A stretch of DNA of 64,000 nt from Globodera rostochiensis. Taxonomy: Eukaryota; Nematoda; Chromadorea; Rhabditida; Heteroderidae. Shown in pieces: positions 23,078 to 34,212 of this stretch. The DNA lies in the NCBI GenBank assembly GCA_018350325.1, contig JAEVLN010000020.1, positions 1,023,796 through 1,087,795 of the forward strand, in the 5' to 3' direction. Positions within the stretch are counted from its first letter, which is position 1; each line of letters starts with the position of its first letter. The notes below the pieces were generated by a model. The model ran no database searches. It was not told the origin of the DNA and saw only the letters and a program-made list of their open reading frames with translations. The position numbers were made by a program, and so were the translations under genes.

Positions 23078-24042
23078 TCACTCATCCTCAATGACGTCCT
23101 CCTCCAATTGTTTGTTCTTCTTCTTCTTGGTCTCCTTCTTTTGGCTCTGTTCCTGCTGACGCTTCAGCTCCTCCTCTTCCCGCTTCAAATGCACGTCCAG
23201 ATGCACCTTGGAAATGCAATTAAATACACATTTTAACCAATTTTTCGCTGGAATTCTAAATTGTCAGAAAGGAACGTCTCCCAAAAGAGAAAGTCACAAC
23301 AATCTAACCTGAATTGTCGTCATGACAATTTGAAGTTGCAATTTGTTCACTGAAAATGTTTTTAGTTCTAAATTTTTAAGAAAAATTTTGGTTACTTGGC
23401 GTCGTTAAATGGTCGACAAGCGAATTGACAAACAGCAAATAATTCGGGTCGTCGCGCCTCGCCTCGAACTGTTCGCCCAATTTGTCCGCAAACGCCTGGA
23501 AGTCTTCTTTTGAGCGCAGGCCCTCATAGGTTGGCTCCTTGCGCTCGGCGGCCAATCCTTAAGACTGGTCGAATTATGGTAGAACCGGCAGGTTAAATTG
23601 GATAAATTGGGGGGGGGGGAAGTTCGCAAATTTCTAAGCAAAAGCCCAACCGGACAAAAAGCCCAACCGAACAAATCCATCGCAGCGGCTCCATCGGCTC
23701 GGAGCTGTGCCTCGCGCTTTTCCCGCTCGGTGAGTTCCGCCCCATTTTCTTTTTGTTTGCCACCGCCGCCGCCGTTGTTGAGCGATGACGGCACTTTTAA
23801 GTCCTTTTGCTGCGATGTTTCGACCGCGAGCACTTTTTGCTGTTGCTGCTGCCGAATTACATCGTCCAGGCCGAGACTGGCAATTTTATCAGCCATTTGC
23901 GTGGTCGGGTCATAGTCTTCATCATCTTGAAGTTAAAAGAACAATTAGACTAAACCTTTAAATTTTTTCTAAAAGAATTGTTATCTGATTTTGTAACAAT
24001 TAACTCAATAAAAAACAATAACGAACCCCAATTGTCAGCCAT
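23078..24042 (-). CDS. eif-3.J: Eukaryotic translation initiation factor 3 subunit J
   Basis: On the minus strand a tiny first exon (24042-24027) encodes MADNW plus one base. It splices at 23925 to give MADNWDDEDYD, the hallmark start of eIF3j/Hcr1. Later parts include a Lys/Glu helix (ELTEREKREAQLRADGAAA), MDLFG, then an exon starting near 23561 reading LAAERKEPTYEGLRSKEDFQ and NYLLFVNSLVDHL, a short exon LQLQIVMTTIQ, and a basic/acidic coiled C-terminus with KKKKNKQLEED ending in DE-stop. eIF3j sits loosely on the 40S subunit near the mRNA entry channel and aids eIF3 binding and subunit recycling. A Gln run (IRQQQQQKV) and a Gly run are local insertions. It is divergent with PRP17, with a 552-bp gap between starts. 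Confidence 0.85.
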
Positions 24043-24406
24043 TTTCTTTATTAGTTGGTAAGCGGTTGATTTTAGCTTATTCGCTCTTCTAGAAATTTAC
24101 TGTCTGAAAAAGAAAAAAAATTGATGAATTTTTTGAACTTTCTTAATTCTCTATCTATGTATAAATAAGTCGTAATCTCTTCCAAATTGTATTCTCTAAT
24201 TGGGTGAACAAAAAGATTTAAAGGTAACGGAAATTAAGGTTCAAAATTCGCATCTGATATGTAAACTGTAGAGTGTACTGCTTGAGAAGCCCGGAAAAAT
24301 ATGTTAGTCTTTCCCCCGCTCGCGGAAATAATTCCTTGGCGAATGTTTCAAAAATTTAAAATTTTGATGGCACTTGGCCAAACCGTTAAAGTTCAACGTT
24401 TTTAAC

Positions 24407-24428
24407 GGCGGCGCCCATCGGCACCGCT
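24407..24428 (+). repeat. Dispersed palindromic repeat core, copy 1
   Basis: GGCGGCGCCCATCGGCACCG is an imperfect palindrome found at five other places in the window (51788, 57723, 58451, 59457, 63239). This copy lies between the divergent eIF3J and PRP17 starts. Confidence 0.6.
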
Positions 24429-24550
24429 GAAAAAGTATTAAAAATTGGACAAACGGGCGTTTTGACACTGATCGGCTAACCGGTCCAAAGGTTGAATCGT
24501 TTCCAAATATCGATCTTTAAAATAACTTCTTTTGGCATTTTCAACCTGAA

Positions 24551-24565
24551 CTTTTGGTCTTTCAG
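24551..24565 (+). promoter_or_regulatory. Candidate spliced-leader acceptor of PRP17
   Basis: CTTTTGGTCTTTCAG is a strong acceptor 29 bp before the PRP17 ATG, with no upstream coding exon to pair with it. In a nematode this is the expected form of a trans-splice site. Confidence 0.45.
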
Positions 24566-24594
24566 CAAACCAAAAATCTAATTTGCGTGAAACG

Positions 24595-27208
24595 ATGGAT
24601 TTATTAAAATCCTATGGTGGTGGTTCCTCTTCGTCGGACAGTGAGGAAGAGTCGGCGGATGTGTTAGCGGTTGGACCTTCTTCGTCCGCCCACGACAAAC
24701 TGACCATGTTAAGCATTCCCCCCGTCAACTTGACGCCCAGTGTGATCGAACAGCGCACCATACAACAGGTGGCCGTTGTTGACCCGAAAACCAAGGAGCT
24801 TTACCACAACCCGCGCTTCGAAGAACTGTTTCAGCCGGAGGTAACGATTTGACTAAAAATTTTTTGAGTTTGACTTTTGATGCTATATGTCCACGGATGG
24901 CATCTTTTGTGTTTCTAATTTTAATCACCACAGAGCGGCCCTCAAAATCCGTTCAAAAGTGAGCATCAACGAGCGCCGAAGAACACGCTGGCCGGCTTTG
25001 TGGAGCCTGCGCATTTTAACGCGTTTCATTTCGATCGCTCTTTACGTTCTTTTGATACGCTTGGTTATGCTGACAATCCGACGGCGGAAGCGACGAGTGC
25101 AAAATTTGTTGGAGACGTGGGGCAGGCCAAGGAAAAAGGCGGCGAGTCTCTCTTCGAGGCACTGAAAACGGGCGGACAGAAGCGCAAGCGTGTGATCAAC
25201 TACGACGCTTCGAACGTGGACGGGTACACGGGTGAGCAGGGATAACCATTTGTTGAGGGTGTCAATGTTTACATCCAACTTAATAATTGCTTTTTATACA
25301 TCAAAAGTTCTAAAATCACCAATGTCAGGGTTGGTGATTAGTTTGGTGGGAGGCATTTGAAGTATTTCGGATTTAGTTTTTAAACATTAAAACGTTTCCT
25401 CTTCCCAACATCAACGATAGCATAGTTTTTGCAGGTCCCTGGGCAAGGTTCGACGACGAAAAGACGGTCGCCCGTCCGGACGCCGAATTACAGAAAGAAA
25501 TGGATGAAATCGTACGAAAGCGAAAGCTGAAGAGTCGCGCTGGTCGAAGAGCAGCCATTGCAGAATTGCATTTGGCTGAAGAGAGCACCAAATTACATAG
25601 TAACTTTGCATATTTAAAAAATGGGAAAATTCGGACTCTAATGTTCCGATGCCCTCTTTAAATTTAAAATTAATTATTTGAGTTGATCATTTTTTTAATT
25701 TGATCTTTCTTGTATCCCACTCACCAATCAATGAAAATTGCAGTTAAAGACGACACCGATTATTTGGGCCGTTCGTTCATGGAGCCGCCGAAGTACACGG
25801 GCACCAATCTGCGCGAGGACTTTGTGCCCGATCGTTGCTACCCGCCCACTAAACAGGCGCATACCTACAGCAGTCACACCAAGCCGGTGACCGCTATCCG
25901 TTGGTTCCCGCGCAGTGCGCACATGTTCATCTCCAGCTCCATGGATGGAAAGGTCAAAGAAATTTTTTGATTGGTTAGGGTGTTCAACGATTAAAATGAC
26001 ATTGTTTAAGTCTAAGCTTCTTCAGGTCAAATTGTGGGAGGTGTACGGCAACCGTAAGCTCATCCGGACATACACTGGACACAAAGTGCCGGTGAAGGAC
26101 ATTTATCTGAACAACACCGGCACCGAATTACTCAGTGCCGCTTACGACAATTATATCAAACTGTGGGACACGGAAACTGGTCAGCGATCAAAACTGCTCA
26201 TATGAACTTGACCTTAACAATTGTAATTCAACCGTTCCAACAATTTCGTTTTTGAATTTTAGGTCAAGTGAAAACCCGCTTCACAATCGGAGGCCATCGG
26301 GCGTACGTAATCAAGTTCAATCCGGACGATGACAAGCAAAACATTTTCATGGCCGGAATGTCAAACAAAAAAATAATCCAATGGGACACGCGGACCGGCG
26401 AAGTTGAGCAGGTAAAAATATTATATTTTAACGCGTTAACAATTATGGTTTAAAGGAATATGATCGGCATTTGGGGCCAGTGAACTCGATAACGTTTTTC
26501 GACAAAAATCGTCGCTTTGTCTCTACATCTGACGACAAATCGCTTCGCATTTGGGAGTTTGGCATTCCAGTGGACACCAAACTCATCCAACACGCCGGCC
26601 TTCACTCCATTCCTTCGATGACGAGAGCACCTAACGGTAATTTGGGAGTGGGGGGGGGGAGGTAAATAAACAAAAATTCGTTTAAATTTCAGAAAAATGG
26701 ATTGTCGGACAATCGATGGACAATCGGATTGTCCTCTTCCAGATCGTTGATGACAAACTGCGATTTGCGCGCAAAAAGGTTCTAAACGAAAGTGACAATT
26801 TTTTTGGGAATGGAATTTTACCCTTTGAATTTTATTTTATTTTTATTGTCAGCTTTTCTTTAGCGAATGATTTTTTCTGCGTTTTAGGCATTTCGTGGTC
26901 ATAACACGGCGGGGTACGCTTGTTCAACGGATTTTTCACCGGAGATGAAGTCGGTGGGCTTTGCCAAAAAGGAAATAAATAAACAAAAGAAATCACGCGC
27001 CACCAACCCAGTCCTATATTTATGTTCCAGTTTCCTGGCCTCCGGAGATGCTGACGGCAAAATCACCATTTGGGACTGGCGCACCCACAAAATAGTTTCA
27101 ACGTGGAAGGCCCACGACAACGTATGCATTTCAACATTGTGGCATCCGCACGAGAAGTCCCGGATGATCTCCTGCGGTTGGGACAACGTAATCAAAATGT
27201 GGGTCTGA
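24595..27208 (+). CDS. prp-17: Pre-mRNA-processing factor 17 (PRP17/CDC40), WD40 splicing factor
   Basis: The ATG at 24595 gives [10 protein letters not shown] with an acidic Ser-rich start (SSSSDSEEE). The next exons hold the conserved [16 protein letters not shown] region and a Lys-rich linker, then [14 protein letters not shown] and a WD40 propeller. Blades include [99 protein letters not shown] and [16 protein letters not shown]. These match the human CDC40 propeller almost blade for blade. PRP17 joins the activated spliceosome and is needed for the second catalytic step. Introns are short; one around 26653-26690 contains a G run. Converges with TRAPPC11. Confidence 0.93.
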
Positions 27209-27366
27209 CGAGAGTTGACGACGGACACGGACAAACAGTGACGACAACTATTTGTACTTTTTACAATGTATTTGTGGAAACAACAACATTTTCGTAAAAT
27301 ATTTAATTTTTTATTCCCGAAACCGGCGGTTTTTTTGGTTGGCACTCGGTTTGATAGATGGATGAT

Positions 27367-27464
27367 CCACCATTCTGCAGGGAATTGGTCCAATAATTTA
27401 CATATTCAATATAAAACATTCCGCAGGGAATTGGTCCAATAATTTACATATTCAATATAAAATT
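27367..27464 (+). repeat. Direct duplication of about 48 bp between PRP17 and TRAPPC11
   Basis: Two adjacent copies of a unit containing GCAGGGAATTGGTCCAATAA and then TTTACATATTCAATATAAAA lie next to each other and differ at a few positions. The stretch is in the 408-bp gap between the convergent stop codons, so it is likely 3' UTR or intergenic. Confidence 0.8.
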
Positions 27465-27616
27465 TTATGCATGTAGATTTTCACATATTTTTTAAGCTTG
27501 GAAATTTTTGACAAAATGCGCAACATCAACTTATATTTGATATCAACACTTTCTTAGCATGAGTAAACGCAGACACCAATCAAGGCTAAAAAGCAAAATA
27601 TTATTGTGAATTAAAA

Positions 27617-30600
27617 TCAGCGAAGTACCAAAATGAAAAAATGTTTCGGCATGGAATTGAAAGTGTGCGTTGTGATTAGGTGGTTGAGCTGCTCCAACTC
27701 CTCATTGCCAAACTCCAGGTCGGCACGGTCTGGAATGGAACAAACGCAACTGATTGTTGGTCTCGGAAAGTTGACGAGTCCGAGCGTAACCGGCACAACG
27801 CATTGTTCGGCGATATGTTCGTCGTTAGGGAAGAACAAAAAACTGTTCTAAAAATGTCAGTCCATCTTCAACAAATTAAAGCAATTTGACTTTGACCTCC
27901 CCTATTCCATCCATGAATATTCCATCCGGTTGTTCAAAGCATAGGTGCACGGCCAGTGGTCCTCCAAAAGTGTTCCTCAAGCAGTATTTGAGACGGAAAC
28001 GTTGGTGGATTCTGAAGCAGCAGCTCCTCGTGATTTTGTTTGTGTCGTCGATATTATCGCCGTCGTCGTTAACCAACTCCACGTCGATTGTTATTGGAAT
28101 GGTTAAAATCGGCGGCATCGTGGGCAGTGCCAACACAGAACGAACATGTTCAAACGAACAGTCGCTGTATTTGAATCGAAAATTATGGAATTTAATTTTG
28201 ACAAATTTTCTCACCAAATCAACTTTAGAGAGATAATTATTTGAATTCAGTTCCGCAACCGATTTGATTAGGCTTAAGAAGTTTTGTTCCCTTCGTTTAC
28301 CTGCTCCATTCCACCACCACATCTCCAAGCTGTATTCGTTGTTGCTCTTCGTCTCCATTGGACTGCTCCGCCGTCTCCTTCACCTTCGGTTGCCCGTCGA
28401 CGTTTGTCACCTTCATCCAGGTCGAATGGGTGTTGGACAATGCGTTCGGGTCGGCTGGAGAAATTTTGAGTTTTTCCAAATGCTCTTCAATGGAAGAAGC
28501 CAATGGTTTAACGTTGGGTTGTTCAAATGGATCATTCTTAAAAAATTTATGCTAAATGAATGTGCCATATGCCAGCCAAAGAGTCACCAATTTCCAGTGA
28601 ACATTGTGCGCGGTCACTCTTCCATTGCATTTAAGCTGCAATTGCACCCGAAACTGTTGTCCAAAAACCAAACATTGCGCCTTTTCTCCCTGAAGATGGG
28701 GGTCATATCGGACTTATTGGGGGCCAAAAGATTTTGTTTTATTTCGGAAAAAAATCACTGAACGGTACACGACACGTACGTTTTCACAATACACAGTCGT
28801 TTTTGGCTCAAAAGGCTCAACGCAACGGATGGGAAAGTGTTGGACCCATTCGGCGGGCTCTTCCAACGGTTGGGCCTCACTTTCTGTTACCGCTGCTGCT
28901 GCTGGAATGGTGCAATAAATCTGAAAATTCTTGAGAAAAAATATTTGATACATTTCGTTGAGACCTGAACGCGAAGTGCAATGCAATTGCTGGACCTGGA
29001 CTGGAGCCTTATGGAAAAGTCGGTCTAAAAACTTTAGATGACTTTTCGTTGGAGAATGAAGAAATTACGGATTGTTCGGGTGCTAGCAGAGTTGCAATTT
29101 CCTAAAATAAATGCTAATTTGTTAAATGTATTCTGCTCTGACAAAATTAAGAATTTCTGAAAGTCTTGTTTATTGTCTATTTATTGCATTTCGTGCCTGA
29201 CTAAACGCGGGCACCAGCAATGTCGCCGTTGTCCTGCGGTCCCTCTCGCCGTTGACGGACGACTGCTGCTGCTGCTGTTGTGTTCTTCTTGTCGGAGTAG
29301 CGACAGCAAATGTCCGTTGGACGACGACATTGGGTGATGCTGCGTTTGTTGACGGATGTTGGAGACGTTGTTGTTGTTGTTGCTTATGGTTGGTGAGCTC
29401 CTCGTCCTCTCGACAGACCTTGTTACAGGTGACCCTGGCCGGACCTTGTCCCCGCCCCATCTCGCATGCCCACACGGACATAACCACGAATGGACTTTTA
29501 CTTTATTTATCAAAAAACAACAAACGATGTCCTAAGTTCAAATGTAATTCATGGCGATTTAACTTGGCTTTTGCGTTCTTTAAAGCCCATCCATGGTCAT
29601 GACCATTCCCACCAACCAAATATCTTTCAGCACCGTGCCGGTGTTATACTCCCCATTCTGAAGAGTGAACGGCAACTCCACACTTTCGTCCACAAACAGA
29701 ACCATTCCACTGGCACTGCTGTTGTTCTTCAACAACGGACAGTTCAGCAACACATTGCATCGTTGGGGTCGCACCATAAAATCATTATTTTGTTTATTGA
29801 AAAGGTCGGCTTATGTTCAAAAGTTAAGCTTCTGTTAATGCTTACTTTACAACCAAACAATTTTTGTCAAGCCTATCGCTCATATTTCGCATCCATCGGG
29901 TTTTGACTAATCGGTGGTGTTGATCAGATGATCCGTGATCAATGTTCCAGTTGAGCGACCCGGACGGCGAACGCAATGAAAAGTGCCGAATCTAAAATCT
30001 TTAAGGAAGAAACCGTCAAAACTAAAGATCAAACCGACACGGCACTTTCCCAATAACCGTTAATTTGTGGGCTCCCGATCCATCGATTTAAACCAAAATA
30101 CATAAAAAGTACCGCCAGCAAAAGCTCCCTCGGACTCTCCGACAGTGGACTTTGGCTTCTGTTCAGTGCCGTCGACGACATTTGCGTCAATTGCTGGAGG
30201 GACAATGCCAACGCCGTTTTATAAACAAAAAACACGCGTAACGGTCGGCCAGGAAAAAGTGCAAATGCCGAGTTCTTCGACAAATTATCCGCCGTAATCC
30301 AATCGGACAACGTTTTCGCAATTTTTGCATCGGATGTCTGCGAAATTTCCTCCAAAACCAAAGAGCACCGTTCAAACTGCAACGGCAGTTGGGAAATGTT
30401 GTGCAACACAACCTAAAAATGTTCAGACAAAATATTTGAACGGTTTTTTTGAGAATTCCAACAAATTCAATGGGAAAACCGGTCGAACAATTTAACGGAC
30501 ACATCGACCCACTTCAATCAGAATTGGGTCGCCAGCACTCGCAATTTTCGTATCGCTGTCGACGTCTCCGAAGAATGACGACAAATCGTCAGCATCGTCC

Positions 30601-33600
30601 AGCTTCGTCTGCAGCGCGTCGGCAACGCCAACGACAAGAAAATGGGCGCAGAACTGAATTGGCGAATGGCTCAAGTCGCCCATGTCCAGCTGGAACTGTG
30701 CTTTCTGTTGATGATCCAACAATTGATGCCATTGGTGTCGAAGTGAGTTAAGCTTAAAGATTTACTGAAAAAAATCCATCTGTTGATGGCCCGAGTTTGG
30801 ATAATTGGGCGCCGAAAATATCGGAAAAAAATGTGACAGAATAAAATTGAGTTTTTATTGCAATAGGTATAAATATTTTTGTCCATCTTTATTGTTAACA
30901 GAATAATAAAACAAAATGGCTGACGCCCAATTTAGCCCCGACGCCCAACTTCCAATATTTTCCGACGCCAATGTTCCGAACACGGATGGCCGAGCCGGCT
31001 ACCTCCTCATTGGAGCCCAACGAGTTCTGTTCGTTTGCTGAGCTCAGCAACGGAAAGGGAACGCAATTCTCCCCGGAAAGAAAATGCCCAAAATTTTCCA
31101 TCCAAAGGCCTTGGTGATTTTCATCGGCCGACGATAGAGAAGCAGAAGCGTACGACCTTATGGAGCTGTTAGCCAACTGGGGGTGGAGGAGTTGAAACTA
31201 AATAAAAATTTAAGAAAATGTGAAAATTGACCCACCGTACCAATGCCCCGGCCCACTCGTTCAGGCTGAGTGCACAAAAGGCGGCATTCGCAACGGCAAC
31301 CAATGTTTCGCGCAAAAATGGATAAAATGTCACATTTTTATCCTCCATAACCAAACGGCGAAGAATCTAAATGAAAAATTATTTTAATTTGCGAAAATGT
31401 AAACTACAATTAAAATGGAATTTTGACTTTTCTAAAATATTATAAAATTTTAAAAACCCAACGTCAAGTAAAACTAAAAATTCAATAACTTTTAAGTAAA
31501 CGACTTTTTTGCAACCTAAGATATTAAAGTGCCGAATTAACGCACCTGAAGAGCCTTTGCAAACTGTTGAGCCGCAATGTACTCCTCGGCCATGTCGAAC
31601 AGCCACAGATTGGCAAATCGTTCGCAACCGTAACGTTTAAACTGCGCAACGGCTGCCGAGAGCAATTGCAGTGATTGCGCATAATTTTCACGGACATTAT
31701 TCTGAAAATTTGAAATTTAATGTCTTTGCAACTGAAGGCATTCATCATGTGGTGGTCACCTCCAAAAACAGTTTTGCCCCGTGTTCCAATAATTGCTGAT
31801 TTACACTGCTCAACGGTGGCAACTTTGGGGCTTTTGCTGCAGCGGAATTGGCCAAAAAGGGCTGCAATCTCCACGGCCTTTGCCCATAAAAAGTCGTTGG
31901 GGTGGACAAATCTGAAAAAATCAAATTAAAATCGGAATGTAAAATTACTATTTGATTAAACTTTGGGTCTGTTTTCTGTCCTAATGCTTAGAAATATTTT
32001 GTGAAACATTGCCAAATGATTGGAGCGGGTCGCCGGCCAACTGGGACGTTTGTCGTTGCGGTGCCGTTGTAGCCAATTTGGCCCTCAACGCGCGGATCAT
32101 GGCGTTGGCCCTTTTGTGATGGGTGGCCGCCTCGCCAAGGAATCGGCCCGGATTCTGTGAGGGATAAGCCGCAAGTCCGTTTGACACCGCCCGATTAAAC
32201 AATTCCGCAAAAAGACGGCACTAAAACGGACACAAAAATAAAAATTACAATTAATCTACTTTATTTCGTAACAATTAATTCCAATCAGTTCGGACCTGTT
32301 GTGCTTTCCACCATGCCAATTCGATTGCAGCCAACTCACGGCTAGGATAAAATGTCGGCTCGCGCTTGAAAAAGATGTTGTGGTGCCGTCTGAACTGGTT
32401 GATGGCCTCCACCGCACTGTTCAGGACGAAGTTCAGCTCGCAAATTTTGTAGTTGAGCAGACTGGCCACCGAACAGTGTTCGTACACATCGACATCAGAC
32501 ACATCAAGCTCGTGTCCAATCTGATAGGCCTGTTTGTAATACCTAAATATATTTAAAATAAAGAGCCCCAATTCCGGAATCTTGGCCAAACATTTTTTTT
32601 CACTAATTTTGAAAATGAATATTTTAATTTTCGACCACACACCGAAGAGCGGAATGCCGGTCCTCTCGAAGCTCCGAAATGAAGGCCAACTTGAATTGTT
32701 GACGGACCAGCAAATGGGCATCATTGTTCGGCACATTCCTCGACCGAATTCGTTTAAAACAGGCTTGGTAAAACTCCTGAAAATGCAATAAATACATCCC
32801 AATCCAAGCTGGTTGGACGGTTAAACGCCTAAAGTCGCCGTGCCGAGGTTAATGGGTTCTTCTCGCCGGTGCCCCCCCCCCCCCCGTTGGCACCTGAGCG
32901 ATGCCGTGGAAAGCCTTCTCTAAGCGATTGACCCGCTCCTTCAGAGCCCTTTCGTCTGAAAGGCGGGGAAAAACGAACAAAAGACGCGAGTTCAGTCGGC
33001 AATGTTGGCACAGTTCGAGCGCCTTTTCATTCGCCATCGGCTCGTCCATGGACGCCGCTTTTTGGCGCTGAATCAGCACCAGTGCCAATTTGGTCTCTCG
33101 TTGGCCAATGCTTTGCCTGGATTTTTGAGATCAGTCGGCATTCCAGATCTTTCTGGGATTCAGTTATTTATTATGTGATTAATCGCCTAAAAATTCTTTG
33201 ACTAAGAGAGATGGGCGTGGCAGAAAGCTAGGCTTTATTAAACAAGCTCGCAATTCGACGGATTGTCCACCATTTTGACCTTAATGCGTTGATTTTGGAT
33301 TCGCACTCTGCGCGCTTCTCCAGCCAGGCCGTGTGGTCCCAGTCGAGGTCGACGAAGTTCACAATAAGAGCAGGTCGATCCTCCAAGTATTTGAGAGGCC
33401 ACCGTCGCTTCACCATCGCCATGACACCACTCCTCGCCGGCAAAGCCGTACTTCCACTGAGTTCTGCCGCTGAATGAAGAGCATTTCCAAGTTGTTTTCA
33501 GAGGAATCTAACGGCACCGACAGACTTTAAACTGCCTCAAAAACTTATACATATATGAGCTACAAAACTATTCACCAACAAAGTAATTATCACTAAACGT

Positions 33601-33866
33601 CACTGACAGGTAAACAGCGGTGACGAGGCCCGGGCACCGCTGTCAACACTGCTGGACATGCTTCTGCTGCAACTGGTGAACAACTCACTGCCAGCCGTCA
33701 GCATTTTGTAGTGCACAGCGGTGGATGATCGTTCGCCCGTTTTGTTTACAAAAGCGTTGAAAATGGCGGAATGTTGCGGATTTGTGGAGAGGTCGAGACC
33801 GGTGAAATAAATGAGCTGGCGCAGCGCGTTGTTGAGAAGATGCGGCTCAATTTCCTGGGGTTCCAT
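27617..33866 (-). CDS. TRAPPC11: TRAPP complex subunit 11 (foie gras family)
   Basis: Read on the minus strand, the protein starts MEPQEIEPHLLNNALRQ and LIYFTGLDLSTNPQHSAIFN at 33866. It continues through ALIVNFVDLDWDHTAWLEKR, LALVLIQRQKA, RLLFVFPRLSDE, RQQFKLAFISEL, YKQAYQIGHELDVSD, LNYKICELNFVLNSAVEAIN and QNPGRFLGEAATHHKRA (foie gras domain). Then come VAQFKRYGCERFANLWL, MAEEYIAAQQFAKALQ, a divergent middle, and a C-terminal gryzun-type part (RFRLKYCLRNTFGGPLAVHL, CFEQPDGIFMDG, LFFPNDEHIAEQCVVP) with TGA at 27617-27619. Order and spacing follow human TRAPPC11, a TRAPPIII subunit acting in ER-to-Golgi transport and autophagy. Exon edges in the fast-evolving 28.3-31.4 kb part are approximate. 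A Gln-rich insertion lies at about 29.2-29.5 kb. The ATG directly follows an acceptor (TTTCCGTCAG), suggesting trans-splicing. Confidence 0.88.
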
Positions 33867-34212
33867 CTGACGGAAAGTGAAAGTCAGCCACGGCAAAGGC
33901 AAATAAAAAAAAGAAACCCTAAAATTGTCATTAACAGCAACAACAACAAAAATCGTGTCGCTTATAGTGCACTTTCAATTTGTGCGAAAACAAAATGCCA
34001 AATTCCATGTTGCACTTTTTTTCTTTTGGATTTGGACAGAATGAAATTTCCCATTCTTCCCATTCCAGGTTCCACATTTCCACGGTCGCCTTTACAAATA
34101 TCTTTTGCCTTTTTGGCAAAAAATGAAGCCACCTAAATTCCCAATTCCGTTTAGCAGAAACAGTCGCTTATAATTTGTGGAATCGAACGTTTGTTTCGGT
34201 TGATTTTACAAA
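33867..34212. promoter_or_regulatory. Shared region between divergent TRAPPC11 and GRASP genes
   Basis: Only 346 bp separate the two start codons. On the minus strand TCACTTTCCGTCAG abuts the TRAPPC11 ATG. On the plus strand CCGTTTAG (34148-34155) lies 57 bp before the GRASP ATG. Both look like spliced-leader acceptors. Two secretory-pathway genes may share a bidirectional promoter here; I see no TATA box. Confidence 0.45.

Noticed and set aside
29184..29186. Stop codon here taken as the 3' end of TRAPPC11 with a separate gene downstream
   Set aside because: Downstream minus-strand exons to 27617 match the C-terminal gryzun-like part of TRAPPC11 in order, so the gene continues past it.
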